From Desulfopila sp. IMCC35008 (lineage in GTDB: Bacteria; Desulfobacterota; Desulfobulbia; Desulfobulbales; Desulfocapsaceae), in NCBI RefSeq assembly GCF_010646885.2, contig NZ_CP050700.1, forward strand, positions 2,134,501 through 2,198,500: a DNA stretch of 64,000 nt. The letters run 5' to 3'. This document shows, in pieces, positions 1-8,121 of this stretch. The translations under genes were made by a program, and so were the position numbers. Under the pieces are notes generated by a model. The model was not told where the DNA came from, searched no databases, and was given only the letters and a program-made list of their open reading frames with translations. Numbering within the stretch: the first letter of the stretch is position 1; each line of letters starts with the position of its first letter.

Positions 1-298
1 TCCAGAGCAGCGCGTGTGCGGTCGCAACGAACGAATAAGGTGTGGTAATTACCTCTCCGCTAATTCGTAGGGCTTGCATTGCCGTTACTAGCGCTAAGGT
101 ACCGTTTGCGAAGAGGGTGAGATGTTCGACGCCAAGATAGTCGCACAGTGCATGTTCAAACTCTTGATGAAACGGGCCTTTGTTGGTGAGCAACTTGCTA
201 TGCCAGATACTCTCCAGGTAGGGAATGAATTCCTCAAGGGGGGGGAGATGGGGTTGGGTGACGTAGATTGGCTTATCAGATATCACGTTTTGCACCAC
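1..298 (-). CDS. DegT/DnrJ/EryC1-type sugar aminotransferase, 5' part only
   Basis: This is an open frame on the minus strand that runs off the left edge of the window, so only about the first 99 codons are present. The translated part contains an N-terminal PIYVTQPHLPPLEEF segment, then LTNKGPFHQEFEHALCDYLG, LFANGTLALVTAM and ITTPYSFVATAHAL. These are the usual N-terminal landmarks of PLP-dependent nucleotide-sugar aminotransferases (DegT/DnrJ/EryC1/StrS family), which make amino sugars for surface polysaccharides. The catalytic lysine lies beyond the window. It follows the Wzt-like gene by about 15 bp on the same strand, consistent with one polysaccharide operon. The start is uncertain: three in-frame GTG codons lie at 298, 295 and 286, and none has a convincing ribosome binding site. 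Confidence 0.8.
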   Translation of the reverse strand, partial: MVQNVISDKPIYVTQPHLPPLEEFIPYLESIWHSKLLTNKGPFHQEFEHALCDYLGVEHLTLFANGTLALVTAMQALRISGEVITTPYSFVATAHALLW

Positions 299-312
299 GT
301 TCTGCTTATTTT

Positions 313-1575
313 TTAGACATGCTTTATTACATGCGGATTTGGTTGCATATCAGCGCCAAGGAATACCGGTCGCACGAACTTTGCCCAGTAGCTTTTATCT
401 GCGAAAACCCGGAAAGGAATCAGTCCCTGTACTCTTAATAAAAGCTCTTTGGTTCGCGCGTCGCTGACTGCAAGCATCAAACTGTATTTCCCACTATTCA
501 ACTCAATGATTCCGAGTGGTATGTCGAGATGAATGGTCGAGCCGAGGAACTGCGCAAGATTTCCATCATCCGCACAGATAGGCACGCTAAGAACGGGCGT
601 CATAGATTCATCCATGATACAAAGGATGACGGTAATTTGAGATCCTACCCGACTTATGTTTATTTCCAGTCGGACAGTTGCTGCCGTGCCCTGTGAAATG
701 ATTAGCTCGGAGTTCTGTTCTATTTCTGTGTAGGTAGTTTCGAAGTCACTTGCCAGGAAATCGATAGCAATGATCTCGGCTTCACGAGTACCGCTGACCT
801 TGAGATGATGCTCGATCTGGTTGTAATAGCAATCGATGCCATCAGCAGGGGTTGGAGTGTCGAGATGTATTTGGCCGCGCTTGAATACCATGATCCGGGA
901 ACAAAAGGATGAAACATACTGCATATTGTGTGTGACGAAGACGACCGCCGAATGCTGAGTGAGGCTACGAATGGCATTGAGGCATTTAATGGTGAAACCG
1001 ATATCGCCAACTGCCAGTACTTCATCAAGAAAAAGGATATCTGGTTGGATGAGGATGGCTGCAACCGAAAAGCCGAGTCGCACATTCATACCAGAACTAT
1101 AGCTTTGTACCGGCATGTCGATGAATTCGCGGAGTTCGGCAAAATCGATGATCTCCTCCAACTTGCTGTCGACATGATTCTTGGTCAGACCCAAGATGGA
1201 GGCATTAACATAGATATTCTCTCGCCCGGTCAGAATCGGATTGAAACCAGCCCCTAAAGCAATTAACGCTCCTACCCGGCCGTTCATCGTAATCCGTCCT
1301 GTATCAGGTTTGATTAGCCCATTAAGCATTCGCAACAGGGTGGTCTTTCCGGCTCCATTCCGCCCGATCAGTCCAAGACATTCTCCACGTTTTAGTTCAA
1401 AGCTGACATCCTTTACTGCCCAGAATTCATCGGGGCGTAATTCGCCCTTGACGTCGTGGGGGCGACCGAGTATTTCGCTTCTCAAATCCTGGATCCCGTA
1501 CCTGAGCGATTTTTTCAGGTTGCGACAGAATTTTTTGGAAACGCCTTCCACTGTGATCAAGGTTTCAGCACTCAT
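313..1575 (-). CDS. wzt: Polysaccharide ABC exporter ATPase, Wzt-like with C-terminal domain
   Basis: The 420-aa protein is the ATPase that powers export of an undecaprenyl-linked polysaccharide (O-antigen or capsule) across the inner membrane. Visible motifs are Walker A GRNGAGKTT (about 71-79), signature YSSGM (159-163), Walker B ILFLDE (180-185) and an H-loop VTHN (His216). Residues from about 250 to the end form an extra beta-rich domain, the arrangement of Wzt proteins whose C-terminal domain recognises the capped glycan; this specificity is inferred. It starts 5 bp after the permease gene and is followed by a sugar aminotransferase. An ATG start is used, with a weak ribosome site, consistent with translational coupling. 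Confidence 0.88.
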   Translation of the reverse strand: MSAETLITVEGVSKKFCRNLKKSLRYGIQDLRSEILGRPHDVKGELRPDEFWAVKDVSFELKRGECLGLIGRNGAGKTTLLRMLNGLIKPDTGRITMNGRVGALIALGAGFNPILTGRENIYVNASILGLTKNHVDSKLEEIIDFAELREFIDMPVQSYSSGMNVRLGFSVAAILIQPDILFLDEVLAVGDIGFTIKCLNAIRSLTQHSAVVFVTHNMQYVSSFCSRIMVFKRGQIHLDTPTPADGIDCYYNQIEHHLKVSGTREAEIIAIDFLASDFETTYTEIEQNSELIISQGTAATVRLEINISRVGSQITVILCIMDESMTPVLSVPICADDGNLAQFLGSTIHLDIPLGIIELNSGKYSLMLAVSDARTKELLLRVQGLIPFRVFADKSYWAKFVRPVFLGADMQPNPHVIKHV

Positions 1576-1580
1576 GGTAA

Positions 1581-2447
1581 TCAGGAACTCATCCGTTCAA
1601 TAAGAATCGGCATGGCCAAGCGGAACACAACCCAGACACCGGCTAACAGGAGTAAGGCCAGAATATTGACAAGAAGAAAGCCGGGTAACGATTCGCTCGG
1701 AAAGCCGGTGAGCCAATCTCGGGCCGTGAGGATGATCGGGGTAAGGGGGTTTATGATGTAAATGGTTGCTGCAATGCCGGCCTTGGGCATAGGGAACACT
1801 ACCGGGGTTAGGTACATTAGAAATTGCATCAAGAGCGGCAATCCCTTGCCGATATCGCTATATAGGACGCCAACAGGGGTCAGCAGTAAGCCGATAGCGG
1901 TGCCGACTAGTATTAGAGAGATAAGCCCTAAGGGAAATAGCAGCAAGTGCCATCCAGGAACTACGCCCATAAAGGGCAGGACAGCCAACAGCAGGATGAT
2001 TTTGATTCCTGCGTTGAACAGGGTCTGGTAGATACCTGATATGATCAAGGACTCGCGGGGGAAATTTAGTTTTGTCAGCATGCCCTTGGCAGCAGTGGTC
2101 TGCTGTAGTGGGGCATTGACGGCATCCATTAGAATAGCCCAGAGCATACTACCAGAAAAGACGTAGACTGCATATGGCAATGCTGTTCCTTGCACCGCGA
2201 TGATACCGGAACTGCTCAGAAAAATCCAGACAAGAGTATTGGCCAGAGGGAGGATAAAGGCCCATAGGAGACCTAAAATGGCCTGACGGTATTGTGCAGA
2301 GATATCTCTCACTGCCAGACGCCATGCCAATTCTCTTCCCGCCCACAAGTCACTGAACATCGCCTGCATCATTTTTAGCGGGCTAGCAAGTGACGATGCA
2401 GGTGTATAGATAGTTGTTTTCAGAGGTATACCTTTTTCATTCGTCAT
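1581..2447 (-). CDS. wzm: Polysaccharide ABC exporter permease, Wzm-like
   Basis: The 288-aa protein is an ABC-2 type inner-membrane permease with a cytosolic N-terminus (SDLWAGRELAWRLAVRDISAQ) followed by about six hydrophobic segments. The RELAWRLAVRDISAQYRQAILG stretch is split across the N-terminal amphipathic helix typical of Wzm/KpsM/TagG permeases. It should form the channel partner of the Wzt-like ATPase encoded 5 bp downstream. Its start overlaps the end of the upstream regulator gene by 11 bp, indicating coupling within one operon. Exported substrate cannot be told from sequence. Confidence 0.88.
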   Translation of the reverse strand: MTNEKGIPLKTTIYTPASSLASPLKMMQAMFSDLWAGRELAWRLAVRDISAQYRQAILGLLWAFILPLANTLVWIFLSSSGIIAVQGTALPYAVYVFSGSMLWAILMDAVNAPLQQTTAAKGMLTKLNFPRESLIISGIYQTLFNAGIKIILLLAVLPFMGVVPGWHLLLFPLGLISLILVGTAIGLLLTPVGVLYSDIGKGLPLLMQFLMYLTPVVFPMPKAGIAATIYIINPLTPIILTARDWLTGFPSESLPGFLLVNILALLLLAGVWVVFRLAMPILIERMSS

Positions 2448-2988
2448 ACTTCTTTTCCCAAAGAATAAGCTGAGCGTGGAGTTTCAGAGTACCCCCATGT
2501 TCTTCATATTCATTCTGAGTCATTGTGACTGGTCTTATTTTTCTTTCGATATATTTTTCAGTTTTTGTGGTTAGGTCCTGTAGGCTATTTTTGTCGATAT
2601 TGCCGATCAAAACAAGATCTATAATTCCAGAATCTTTACCCTCAGCATAGTCGTCAATTAGAATTGCTTTTTCAAGATCTCCGAGTCGTTCTAGCATGGA
2701 ATCGATGATTTGGTCCATACCCAAGGCTTTTTTGACCATGGAATGAAGTTCATTGAAAACAGGGTGGTTTCTGTTAGCCGAGAAGAGTACCTGGCGGCCA
2801 CTTTTTCTGCTTGTCAGTAAATTAGCTACCTTAAGCTGATCAAGTTCATTTTTAATGTGACTGGGTGAAGCATTGAATTCATTAGCCAATTCACGAAGAT
2901 ATACGTTGCCACCAGGGTTCAGGAACAGGCGCATTAAAATTTTTATTCGGATCTTTGATGTGATTAAGCCACTGAATAAAGTATCCAT
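2437..2988 (-). CDS. Winged-helix regulator with nucleotidyltransferase-like C-terminal domain
   Basis: The 183-aa protein has an N-terminal winged helix-turn-helix (residues about 1-80; VYLRELANEFNASPSHIKNE is the recognition region), then a C-terminal part containing YAEGKDSGIIDLVLIG. That stretch resembles the GSxxxGxxxxxSDIDL motif of MNT-type minimal nucleotidyltransferases but lacks the first Gly-Ser pair, so activity is doubtful. Such fused regulators often head surface-polysaccharide clusters. It is the first gene of the wzm-wzt-aminotransferase operon. A perfect 12-bp inverted repeat immediately upstream overlaps its ribosome binding site (GGAG), suggesting autoregulation; this is inference. 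Function beyond DNA binding is unknown. Confidence 0.75.
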   Translation of the reverse strand: MDTLFSGLITSKIRIKILMRLFLNPGGNVYLRELANEFNASPSHIKNELDQLKVANLLTSRKSGRQVLFSANRNHPVFNELHSMVKKALGMDQIIDSMLERLGDLEKAILIDDYAEGKDSGIIDLVLIGNIDKNSLQDLTTKTEKYIERKIRPVTMTQNEYEEHGGTLKLHAQLILWEKKYDE

Positions 2989-2991
2989 TTC

Positions 2992-3022
2992 GTATATTGT
3001 TCTCCTTTATAGAACAATATAC
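2992..3022. promoter_or_regulatory. Perfect 12-bp palindromic operator candidate
   Basis: Arms GTATATTGTTCT (2992-3003) and AGAACAATATAC (3011-3022) are exact inverted repeats around a 7-bp spacer. On the minus strand the proximal arm covers the GGAGAAC Shine-Dalgarno region of the winged-helix gene starting at 2988. It could be the regulator's own operator or an mRNA hairpin that hides the ribosome site. Confidence 0.6.
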
Positions 3023-3063
3023 ATGGGTGGTCTACAAGGGGCAACTGAAAATTGCTAAGCGTA

Positions 3064-3090
3064 CAATGGTTTAGTTATTCGGGGCGACGT
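3064..3090. repeat. Imperfect 27-bp direct repeat, copy A
   Basis: This 27-bp stretch matches 6204-6230 at 23 of 27 positions, sharing TTAGTTA and GGGCGACGT cores. Both copies lie in gene-poor DNA flanking the opgB-like fusion gene. Downstream, 3091-3212 translates in broken frames to protein-like pieces (LRLPDQYDQLA; LMFAEQEGEFDLF), so the region may be a decayed gene. The origin is unknown. Confidence 0.45.
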
Positions 3091-3212
3091 TCAGAAAGTC
3101 TACTTGCGCCTGCCGGATCAATATGATCAATTAGCTAATTAAGCATGCAGCTGCTACCAATCCTCTTACTCAACGAGTTTTGATGTTTGCTGAGCAAGAG
3201 GGGGAGTTTGAT

Positions 3213-5825
3213 TTATTTACAGTTTTTACTAGTGTTGAAATCAAAATCATCCGCATACATTCCGTAAACCAAATCCATATCATTGCATAATACGTAAGAT
3301 TCATCAATTCCTGGATCTTCGTTGACATGATAGACAAAAAGGCGAATGCCTTTATTCTTGAGCAACTTCATTTGCTCTAAATGAGTTGCTATCTTGCGCC
3401 TTGAAACTGCAATGTCAGTAATTCCAAGGTCAATAAGCATCTGAACCTTTTGCTCTGAAAAGTCCCCTATAATCCGCCAATTCGGCATATATGACGCAAC
3501 ACCAACTTCTTTAGCCTGAAATAAAGCATCTACTGAAAAAAGTTCCATAATCAAGCGGGAAGAATCTACAAACTTACTCGAAAATTGAAGAGGTTCGTTT
3601 GTTTTGTCTGTCACCAATGTAGCATCAGGGTGTTGATCAAACCAGTTATTAATTTCAGTAATATCTAGCGAGGTATATTTGCCTAATAATTTCGTCTTGA
3701 GGAAATCATCACGTTTAGGTGGTAAGTCTCCTTCATACCCGGTTATTTTTTTCCAAAATTGCCAATCATGAGCCGCTACAAAGTGTCCGTCTGATGTTTT
3801 TATAATGTCAAGCTCAAATTTCCTGAAACCTTTCTCATAATTCACATTTAATGCTTCAAGAGAGTTAGTGTATTTGTGTCCATCAACAGCACCACCGGCA
3901 TGTGCAATTATGCGATCAGGATTAGCCCTTTCTGAGATTTTGTCCTCGACTGTACCAATCGAACTATTGTTTTTACTTGTATGATTATCAAAAAATATTT
4001 CTTTAGCTGATAATTCTATACTATCAGTTAAAGGTTTGGTTGTTGTTTTTCCAATACTAGACTTTCCATACATCAGGCAATAAGGTGTACTTTCACCTAT
4101 AGTCGTTTGGGAGATGTTGGCACACCGATCGACCCAAAGAAAATGCTGACCATATTTGATATCCTGTAGGTACTGTTTTAGTGGTTTGGGCCTGCTACTT
4201 CTAAAATATGGAAATTGTACGGAACTACGTCTGTCATCATCAAATCTCACCAAAACAGGAAAGGTAATTTCTATTCCATCGAAATTTAGGCTCTTCTTCT
4301 TGATATCAATCTGGATCACGTCACTATCTTCTAGCTTTGGGAAATCCCAAAAATCTATGATTTGTGGATTCCATTTTTTCAACTGTTTGTCAAAATCTGG
4401 TATCTCTTTAGCTAAAGAATCCTCGGTAAGCAGATTTCTTCCCAAACCCACTACTGCATCAAAGCCCATAATGTTAAGAAGAGTTGGGGCAATATCCAGC
4501 GTAGTACCCATTTTGGCATTAACTGTTTCTTCAAATCCAGGGGCTATTATCATGAAAAGATTGGAGCGATAGGTAGAATTGAGTTGGTCTGTCGCGGTAT
4601 TGTTCATGGCAAGGTGGTCGGATGCAATCACAAAAATTGTATTATCTGCATTAGGGAGAGCAAGAGCCTCTTCTATGAAAGAGCTAATCAACTGATCCGA
4701 GCATTTTACTGCATTGAGAATTGAGTTTTTACCACTACCATAAGGTTCATTGCAGATTTTTGATGGATGACCGTTGGGGTGGTGCGTATCCATTGTACTT
4801 AAGAATAATGCAAAAGGCTCTGAACTCGAGAATAGCTCTTTAAGTCTATTTGCCGAATAATTAAAAACACTAGAATCATAGAGTCCCCAACCATTCTGAG
4901 GCACATTTCCCAACTCCAGAAGCAACTCGTTCTTCCCTTTTACCGTGTCAAAAGAGTGAGTTTTAAAAAAATTCCCGATACCTGCAAAATTAATTGAAGA
5001 ACCTTGATAATATTCTAACCGATACCCAACTTTTGAAAGCATGTCACTGAGGCTAATAGCTTTTGGAAGAAAGTGCTTAACTCCTCCCATAGAGTTTCCT
5101 GAAGATGCTGTTACCAACGGAATACCACATTGTGATGAGACGATACCAGCAATCGTCCAACCTGTCCCGTATGTTGACCCGATACTTTCAAAAACAATCC
5201 CTTTTTTTTCAAGCTGTTTGAGATTGACCATTAGGTCTGGAAAAACATTGGGGTCAAAGTAGGTTCTTTCCAATCCTTCAGCATAGATAAAAACAAGATT
5301 GGGAGGTGATTTAGGGGTCTTTTCTATTTCAGGTTCTCTGTAGTATTTGTTAAAAGGTAGTGATACCTCTTCTTGAAGGGTAAATTTGTGTGAATATAGT
5401 TTGTATATACTTGAAGTAGTAGGGCTAATAATAAATGCAAAGAGAATACAAGAGGGAACAACAACTCTGAATACATAACCTGAATTCCCAACTGCTTTTT
5501 CTTTATATGCAACTCTTTTTAAGAAAGCATACGGTAAGAATATTGCAGTCGAAACCGCTAATGCCGTGAGGAATATTAGGTAGATATATTCAGTAAATCC
5601 CGCACCATTTAGCCCAAATACAATATGATAAATAACTGATTCATCAATCCCTTTACCAGTGAAAAAATTAGAGACAAAATATAGGATGATATAAAGTATG
5701 AAAGATGAGATAAAAAATGAAAATATGCCAAGATTTCTATCATGAATTATCCTTCCCTTTAGAGCTATAAGCAGGGATGAAATCAGCAATAATATTGATG
5801 CGTATGCAAGTAAATTCAGGTTCAT
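3213..5825 (-). CDS. OpgB-type phosphoglycerol transferase fused to a GDPD-like phosphodiesterase domain
   Basis: The 870-aa protein has four hydrophobic segments in the first ~145 residues, then a periplasmic alkaline-phosphatase-fold domain. OpgB landmarks are FIYAEGLERTYFD (179-191), GTGWTIAG with the probable nucleophile Thr224, SSQCGIPL (230-237) and ASDHLAMNN (401-409). From about 637 a second domain resembles glycerophosphodiester phosphodiesterase: IAHAGG (His642), FELD (Glu671, Asp673) and AHDW (His686). All four expected GDPD residues are present. OpgB enzymes transfer phosphoglycerol from phosphatidylglycerol to periplasmic glucans; GDPD enzymes cleave glycerophosphodiesters. The combination suggests one polypeptide that both adds and trims phosphoglycerol on a surface glycan, but the substrate is unknown. 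The gene is AT-rich compared with wzm/wzt. The ATG at 5825 has only a weak ribosome site. Confidence 0.85.
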   Translation of the reverse strand: MNLNLLAYASILLLISSLLIALKGRIIHDRNLGIFSFFISSFILYIILYFVSNFFTGKGIDESVIYHIVFGLNGAGFTEYIYLIFLTALAVSTAIFLPYAFLKRVAYKEKAVGNSGYVFRVVVPSCILFAFIISPTTSSIYKLYSHKFTLQEEVSLPFNKYYREPEIEKTPKSPPNLVFIYAEGLERTYFDPNVFPDLMVNLKQLEKKGIVFESIGSTYGTGWTIAGIVSSQCGIPLVTASSGNSMGGVKHFLPKAISLSDMLSKVGYRLEYYQGSSINFAGIGNFFKTHSFDTVKGKNELLLELGNVPQNGWGLYDSSVFNYSANRLKELFSSSEPFALFLSTMDTHHPNGHPSKICNEPYGSGKNSILNAVKCSDQLISSFIEEALALPNADNTIFVIASDHLAMNNTATDQLNSTYRSNLFMIIAPGFEETVNAKMGTTLDIAPTLLNIMGFDAVVGLGRNLLTEDSLAKEIPDFDKQLKKWNPQIIDFWDFPKLEDSDVIQIDIKKKSLNFDGIEITFPVLVRFDDDRRSSVQFPYFRSSRPKPLKQYLQDIKYGQHFLWVDRCANISQTTIGESTPYCLMYGKSSIGKTTTKPLTDSIELSAKEIFFDNHTSKNNSSIGTVEDKISERANPDRIIAHAGGAVDGHKYTNSLEALNVNYEKGFRKFELDIIKTSDGHFVAAHDWQFWKKITGYEGDLPPKRDDFLKTKLLGKYTSLDITEINNWFDQHPDATLVTDKTNEPLQFSSKFVDSSRLIMELFSVDALFQAKEVGVASYMPNWRIIGDFSEQKVQMLIDLGITDIAVSRRKIATHLEQMKLLKNKGIRLFVYHVNEDPGIDESYVLCNDMDLVYGMYADDFDFNTSKNCK

Positions 5826-6079
5826 AATAACTTCATATATTATATAAGTTGAGTTCTTGGAGACTTATAGGGAGGCGGGCCGGTATGTCTCCTTCACCGT
5901 AGTTTTTTCCACAACGTAGGGATTTACCTCCCTCATCTTCTGAATATATTAACTAAGCGGGAAAATAGACCTAAGCCGAATAGTGTATTGCTGGATTCCG
6001 AAAACAGTTTTCAACAAACCTTGGAGGATTTCTTTGTAGCATTCTCATATGGCCAAAAAAAATTGGCTTTGAGAGCCTT

Positions 6080-6157
6080 TTACTTTTGTAGGGTAGTCTC
6101 TCTGCAATTTTCTAGGGTCCAGACAATCTGCTCTTCGGTAAAACTTGATTTCTTCAT
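6080..6157 (-). pseudogene. IS3-family transposase orfA N-terminal remnant
   Basis: On the minus strand, starting with the ATG at 6157, the frame reads MKKSSFTEEQIVWTLENC and stops after 25 codons. MKKSxFTEEQIV is the usual beginning of the small OrfA helix-turn-helix protein of IS3-family elements, and a GGGAG ribosome site precedes the ATG. The normal continuation (about 90 aa, then orfB with the DDE domain) is missing. This is a small scar, not a functional element. Confidence 0.55.
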
Positions 6158-6203
6158 GGGTTACTCCCTATTTAATCGTTGTATACCGAAATCATTAAGT
6201 TTT

Positions 6204-6230
6204 CAATAGATTAGTTAGTCAGGGCGACGT
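6204..6230. repeat. Imperfect 27-bp direct repeat, copy B
   Basis: Copy B of the repeat at 3064-3090 (23/27 identical, same orientation). It lies between the glycosyltransferase stop and the opgB-like start, so the two copies bracket the OpgB-GDPD gene. Confidence 0.45.
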
Positions 6231-6317
6231 CAATTCATTCAAGCTAGTACGGAATTAGAATTTGAAAATTTCTTTGCAGAATTGTGGTTTGATGATTTCA
6301 GGTAACGATGTGGGTAA

Positions 6318-8036
6318 TTATTTTAACTGAAAAAGACCATATTTTTCATTGCGGACCAATTGGTCTGTATTTTTGATAAGAAATTCATTGAGGAGTACAA
6401 TCTTTTCAGGATCGAGGTTGTTGTTTGCCATTTCGGTGAATAGTTTCAGCCGAATAACTAGGTGGGTGAATCCAAGCTCCTGAAGCTTATTTGATATCTC
6501 TGATGGGGTCGTAGAGTTGTTGGTGATAGCCCCTAGTCTAAACGTATTCCCATCTGGCTCAAATGTCACAGTATGGTCATAGTAATAGCCTCTATTTCCG
6601 CCATATAATGCGAGTATCTTAGTTTCCTCACCAAGGTTTTCATTGGCGAATTTTATAATGGGGTATTCTGGTAAGTGCTTTGAGATATAGTCTTCGCGCG
6701 GGACATTTCCGGTGATGAAAGACAGCGGCTTCAATTGTTTGAATAAGTTGATGCTGTAATTTGCATTATAAGCAAGTGTTACAGAGACAAGGAGTACTAT
6801 GGCAAGGTAAATTTTTGAATTATCCTTCTGGGAAGACTGTAACTTTGTTTGAAAGTTATGTATCCCAAATGTGGCCAGGATGACAAATGCTGGAACGGAG
6901 CTGGCAATATACCGAATTCGTAATGTTCCTTGGAAAAAGGTAAAAAAGAAAAATAACCAGCCAAAAGCAAAGAGAATGTATAGTTCACGTTTTATGCGAG
7001 AGGGATAATCTGGCTTATATAAAGCTAGAAACATCAGCATCAGAAGAAAAGGATTAAGCTTTCCATCAAAATATTGAGGGTCATCGTCTTGACCTTCGAA
7101 AAAAAATCTGACAGGAAGTAGTATCATTTGCCACCATGTCTCGTGATAAAGTACCTTTCTATTTGCAAGAACAGAGCTCCCACGTATTGTAACTGTTTTG
7201 GTGATATCCTGTGTTGTGGAAAAATGAGGTCTGTTGGTGGTGTCGGTTGTGGAATTAGTATATGTAATACTTGTTTGTTTGAAAAGTGAGTTGTAAAGCG
7301 GATAGATAGGATTGCCTGTAGCCTTATAGTTTCGGACCATCCAAGGTGAAAAAGTCAACAATGTGATAATGAGAAAAAGAGATCCAAGCAATATTACTTG
7401 CATAGGTTTAGACTCATTTCCAGACTTGCCAAGACGAATATATATAATAGGTGTGAGGGCGGTTAGCAGGAAGATGGAAACTAAACCATTGTATTTAGTC
7501 CCTGCAGCAAGGCCACAGAATATTCCAGCAAATACTAAGTGCCGTAATTTGTTATGCTCTGCCCACTTGAAGAGCATAAGAAGCGAGGAAGTAGAAAAAT
7601 AGACAACACCAAGATCAACATAAACGGTTATGGAGAGTTTTACGATTATCGGAAGGGATAAGAAAAACGTAGCTCCGAAAAGTGCATAATTTATAGTGAG
7701 ACGTTTTTTTATATAGTCAAAAATAAGCCATGTCGTGAGAATGGCAAAGGCGAAATGGATATATTTAGGAACAATATCATTACCGAAGGCTAGTGGGATC
7801 GAGTAAAGCAGATCCAGATTCATTGGGTAATATGAAAATTTGATATAAGGTATTGGTGATATGGAACCGTTTAACAACCAAAGCTTGGGCACATAAAGAT
7901 GGTGTGTGAGAGCGTCACGACTGATGGGAGGTGTTGCTGCAAGTATACTGATTATTGCCGTGAGAATGATAAGGCTACTATAAAGGACTAGTCTTATAAA
8001 CCTTGGGGAAATGTCTTCTAAATTGGGCTGATTCAA
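6318..8036 (-). CDS. GT39/ArnT-like membrane glycosyltransferase
   Basis: The 572-aa protein has about ten to twelve hydrophobic segments and the N-terminal loop PPISRDALTHHLYVPKLWLLNG. The acidic residue in the RDALTHH loop corresponds to the catalytic first-loop Asp of lipid-linked-sugar glycosyltransferases (GT39/PMT/ArnT superfamily). The C-terminal 120 residues are soluble and presumably periplasmic. It probably moves a sugar from a polyprenyl-phosphate donor onto a glycan, lipid or pilin; the neighbouring pilA leaves pilin glycosylation possible, but this is only positional. The frame opens with TTG at 8036 (no ATG nearby and no clear ribosome site), so the start is uncertain. The gene is AT-rich. 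A terminator at 8061-8097 separates it from pilA on the same strand. Confidence 0.75.
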   Translation of the reverse strand: MNQPNLEDISPRFIRLVLYSSLIILTAIISILAATPPISRDALTHHLYVPKLWLLNGSISPIPYIKFSYYPMNLDLLYSIPLAFGNDIVPKYIHFAFAILTTWLIFDYIKKRLTINYALFGATFFLSLPIIVKLSITVYVDLGVVYFSTSSLLMLFKWAEHNKLRHLVFAGIFCGLAAGTKYNGLVSIFLLTALTPIIYIRLGKSGNESKPMQVILLGSLFLIITLLTFSPWMVRNYKATGNPIYPLYNSLFKQTSITYTNSTTDTTNRPHFSTTQDITKTVTIRGSSVLANRKVLYHETWWQMILLPVRFFFEGQDDDPQYFDGKLNPFLLMLMFLALYKPDYPSRIKRELYILFAFGWLFFFFTFFQGTLRIRYIASSVPAFVILATFGIHNFQTKLQSSQKDNSKIYLAIVLLVSVTLAYNANYSINLFKQLKPLSFITGNVPREDYISKHLPEYPIIKFANENLGEETKILALYGGNRGYYYDHTVTFEPDGNTFRLGAITNNSTTPSEISNKLQELGFTHLVIRLKLFTEMANNNLDPEKIVLLNEFLIKNTDQLVRNEKYGLFQLK

Positions 8037-8060
8037 AGTATATATTTTCAGTTTGTTGCT

Positions 8061-8097
8061 AAAAAAAAAGGGGGACCAGACAGCCTCCCCCTTTTTT
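8061..8097 (-). terminator. Rho-independent terminator of pilA
   Basis: A 12-bp stem (AAAAAAGGGGGA at 8064-8075 with its complement at 8086-8097) has a 10-nt loop and a run of U on the minus transcript. It lies 24 bp after the pilA stop. Confidence 0.85.
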
Positions 8098-8121
8098 CTA
8101 ATTTATGTGAGCGAATGATGG

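Larger units (their letters stand above)
5826..6317. other. Gene-poor degenerate region
   Basis: No intact gene was found in these ~490 bp. They hold a short inverted repeat (GGAGAC near 5863 with GTCTCC near 5888), a minus-strand IS3 orfA remnant (6080-6157) and repeat copy B (6204-6230). After copy B a short frame reads ELEFENFFAELWFDDF then stops, without a start codon. The composition suggests decay of inserted DNA. Confidence 0.55.

Noticed and set aside
122..316. 64-aa plus-strand ORF
   Set aside because: It is antisense to the partial sugar aminotransferase, whose translation shows clear family motifs.
928..1761. Several plus-strand ORFs of 100-120 aa
   Set aside because: They are shadows of the wzt and wzm genes in other frames, with no motifs.
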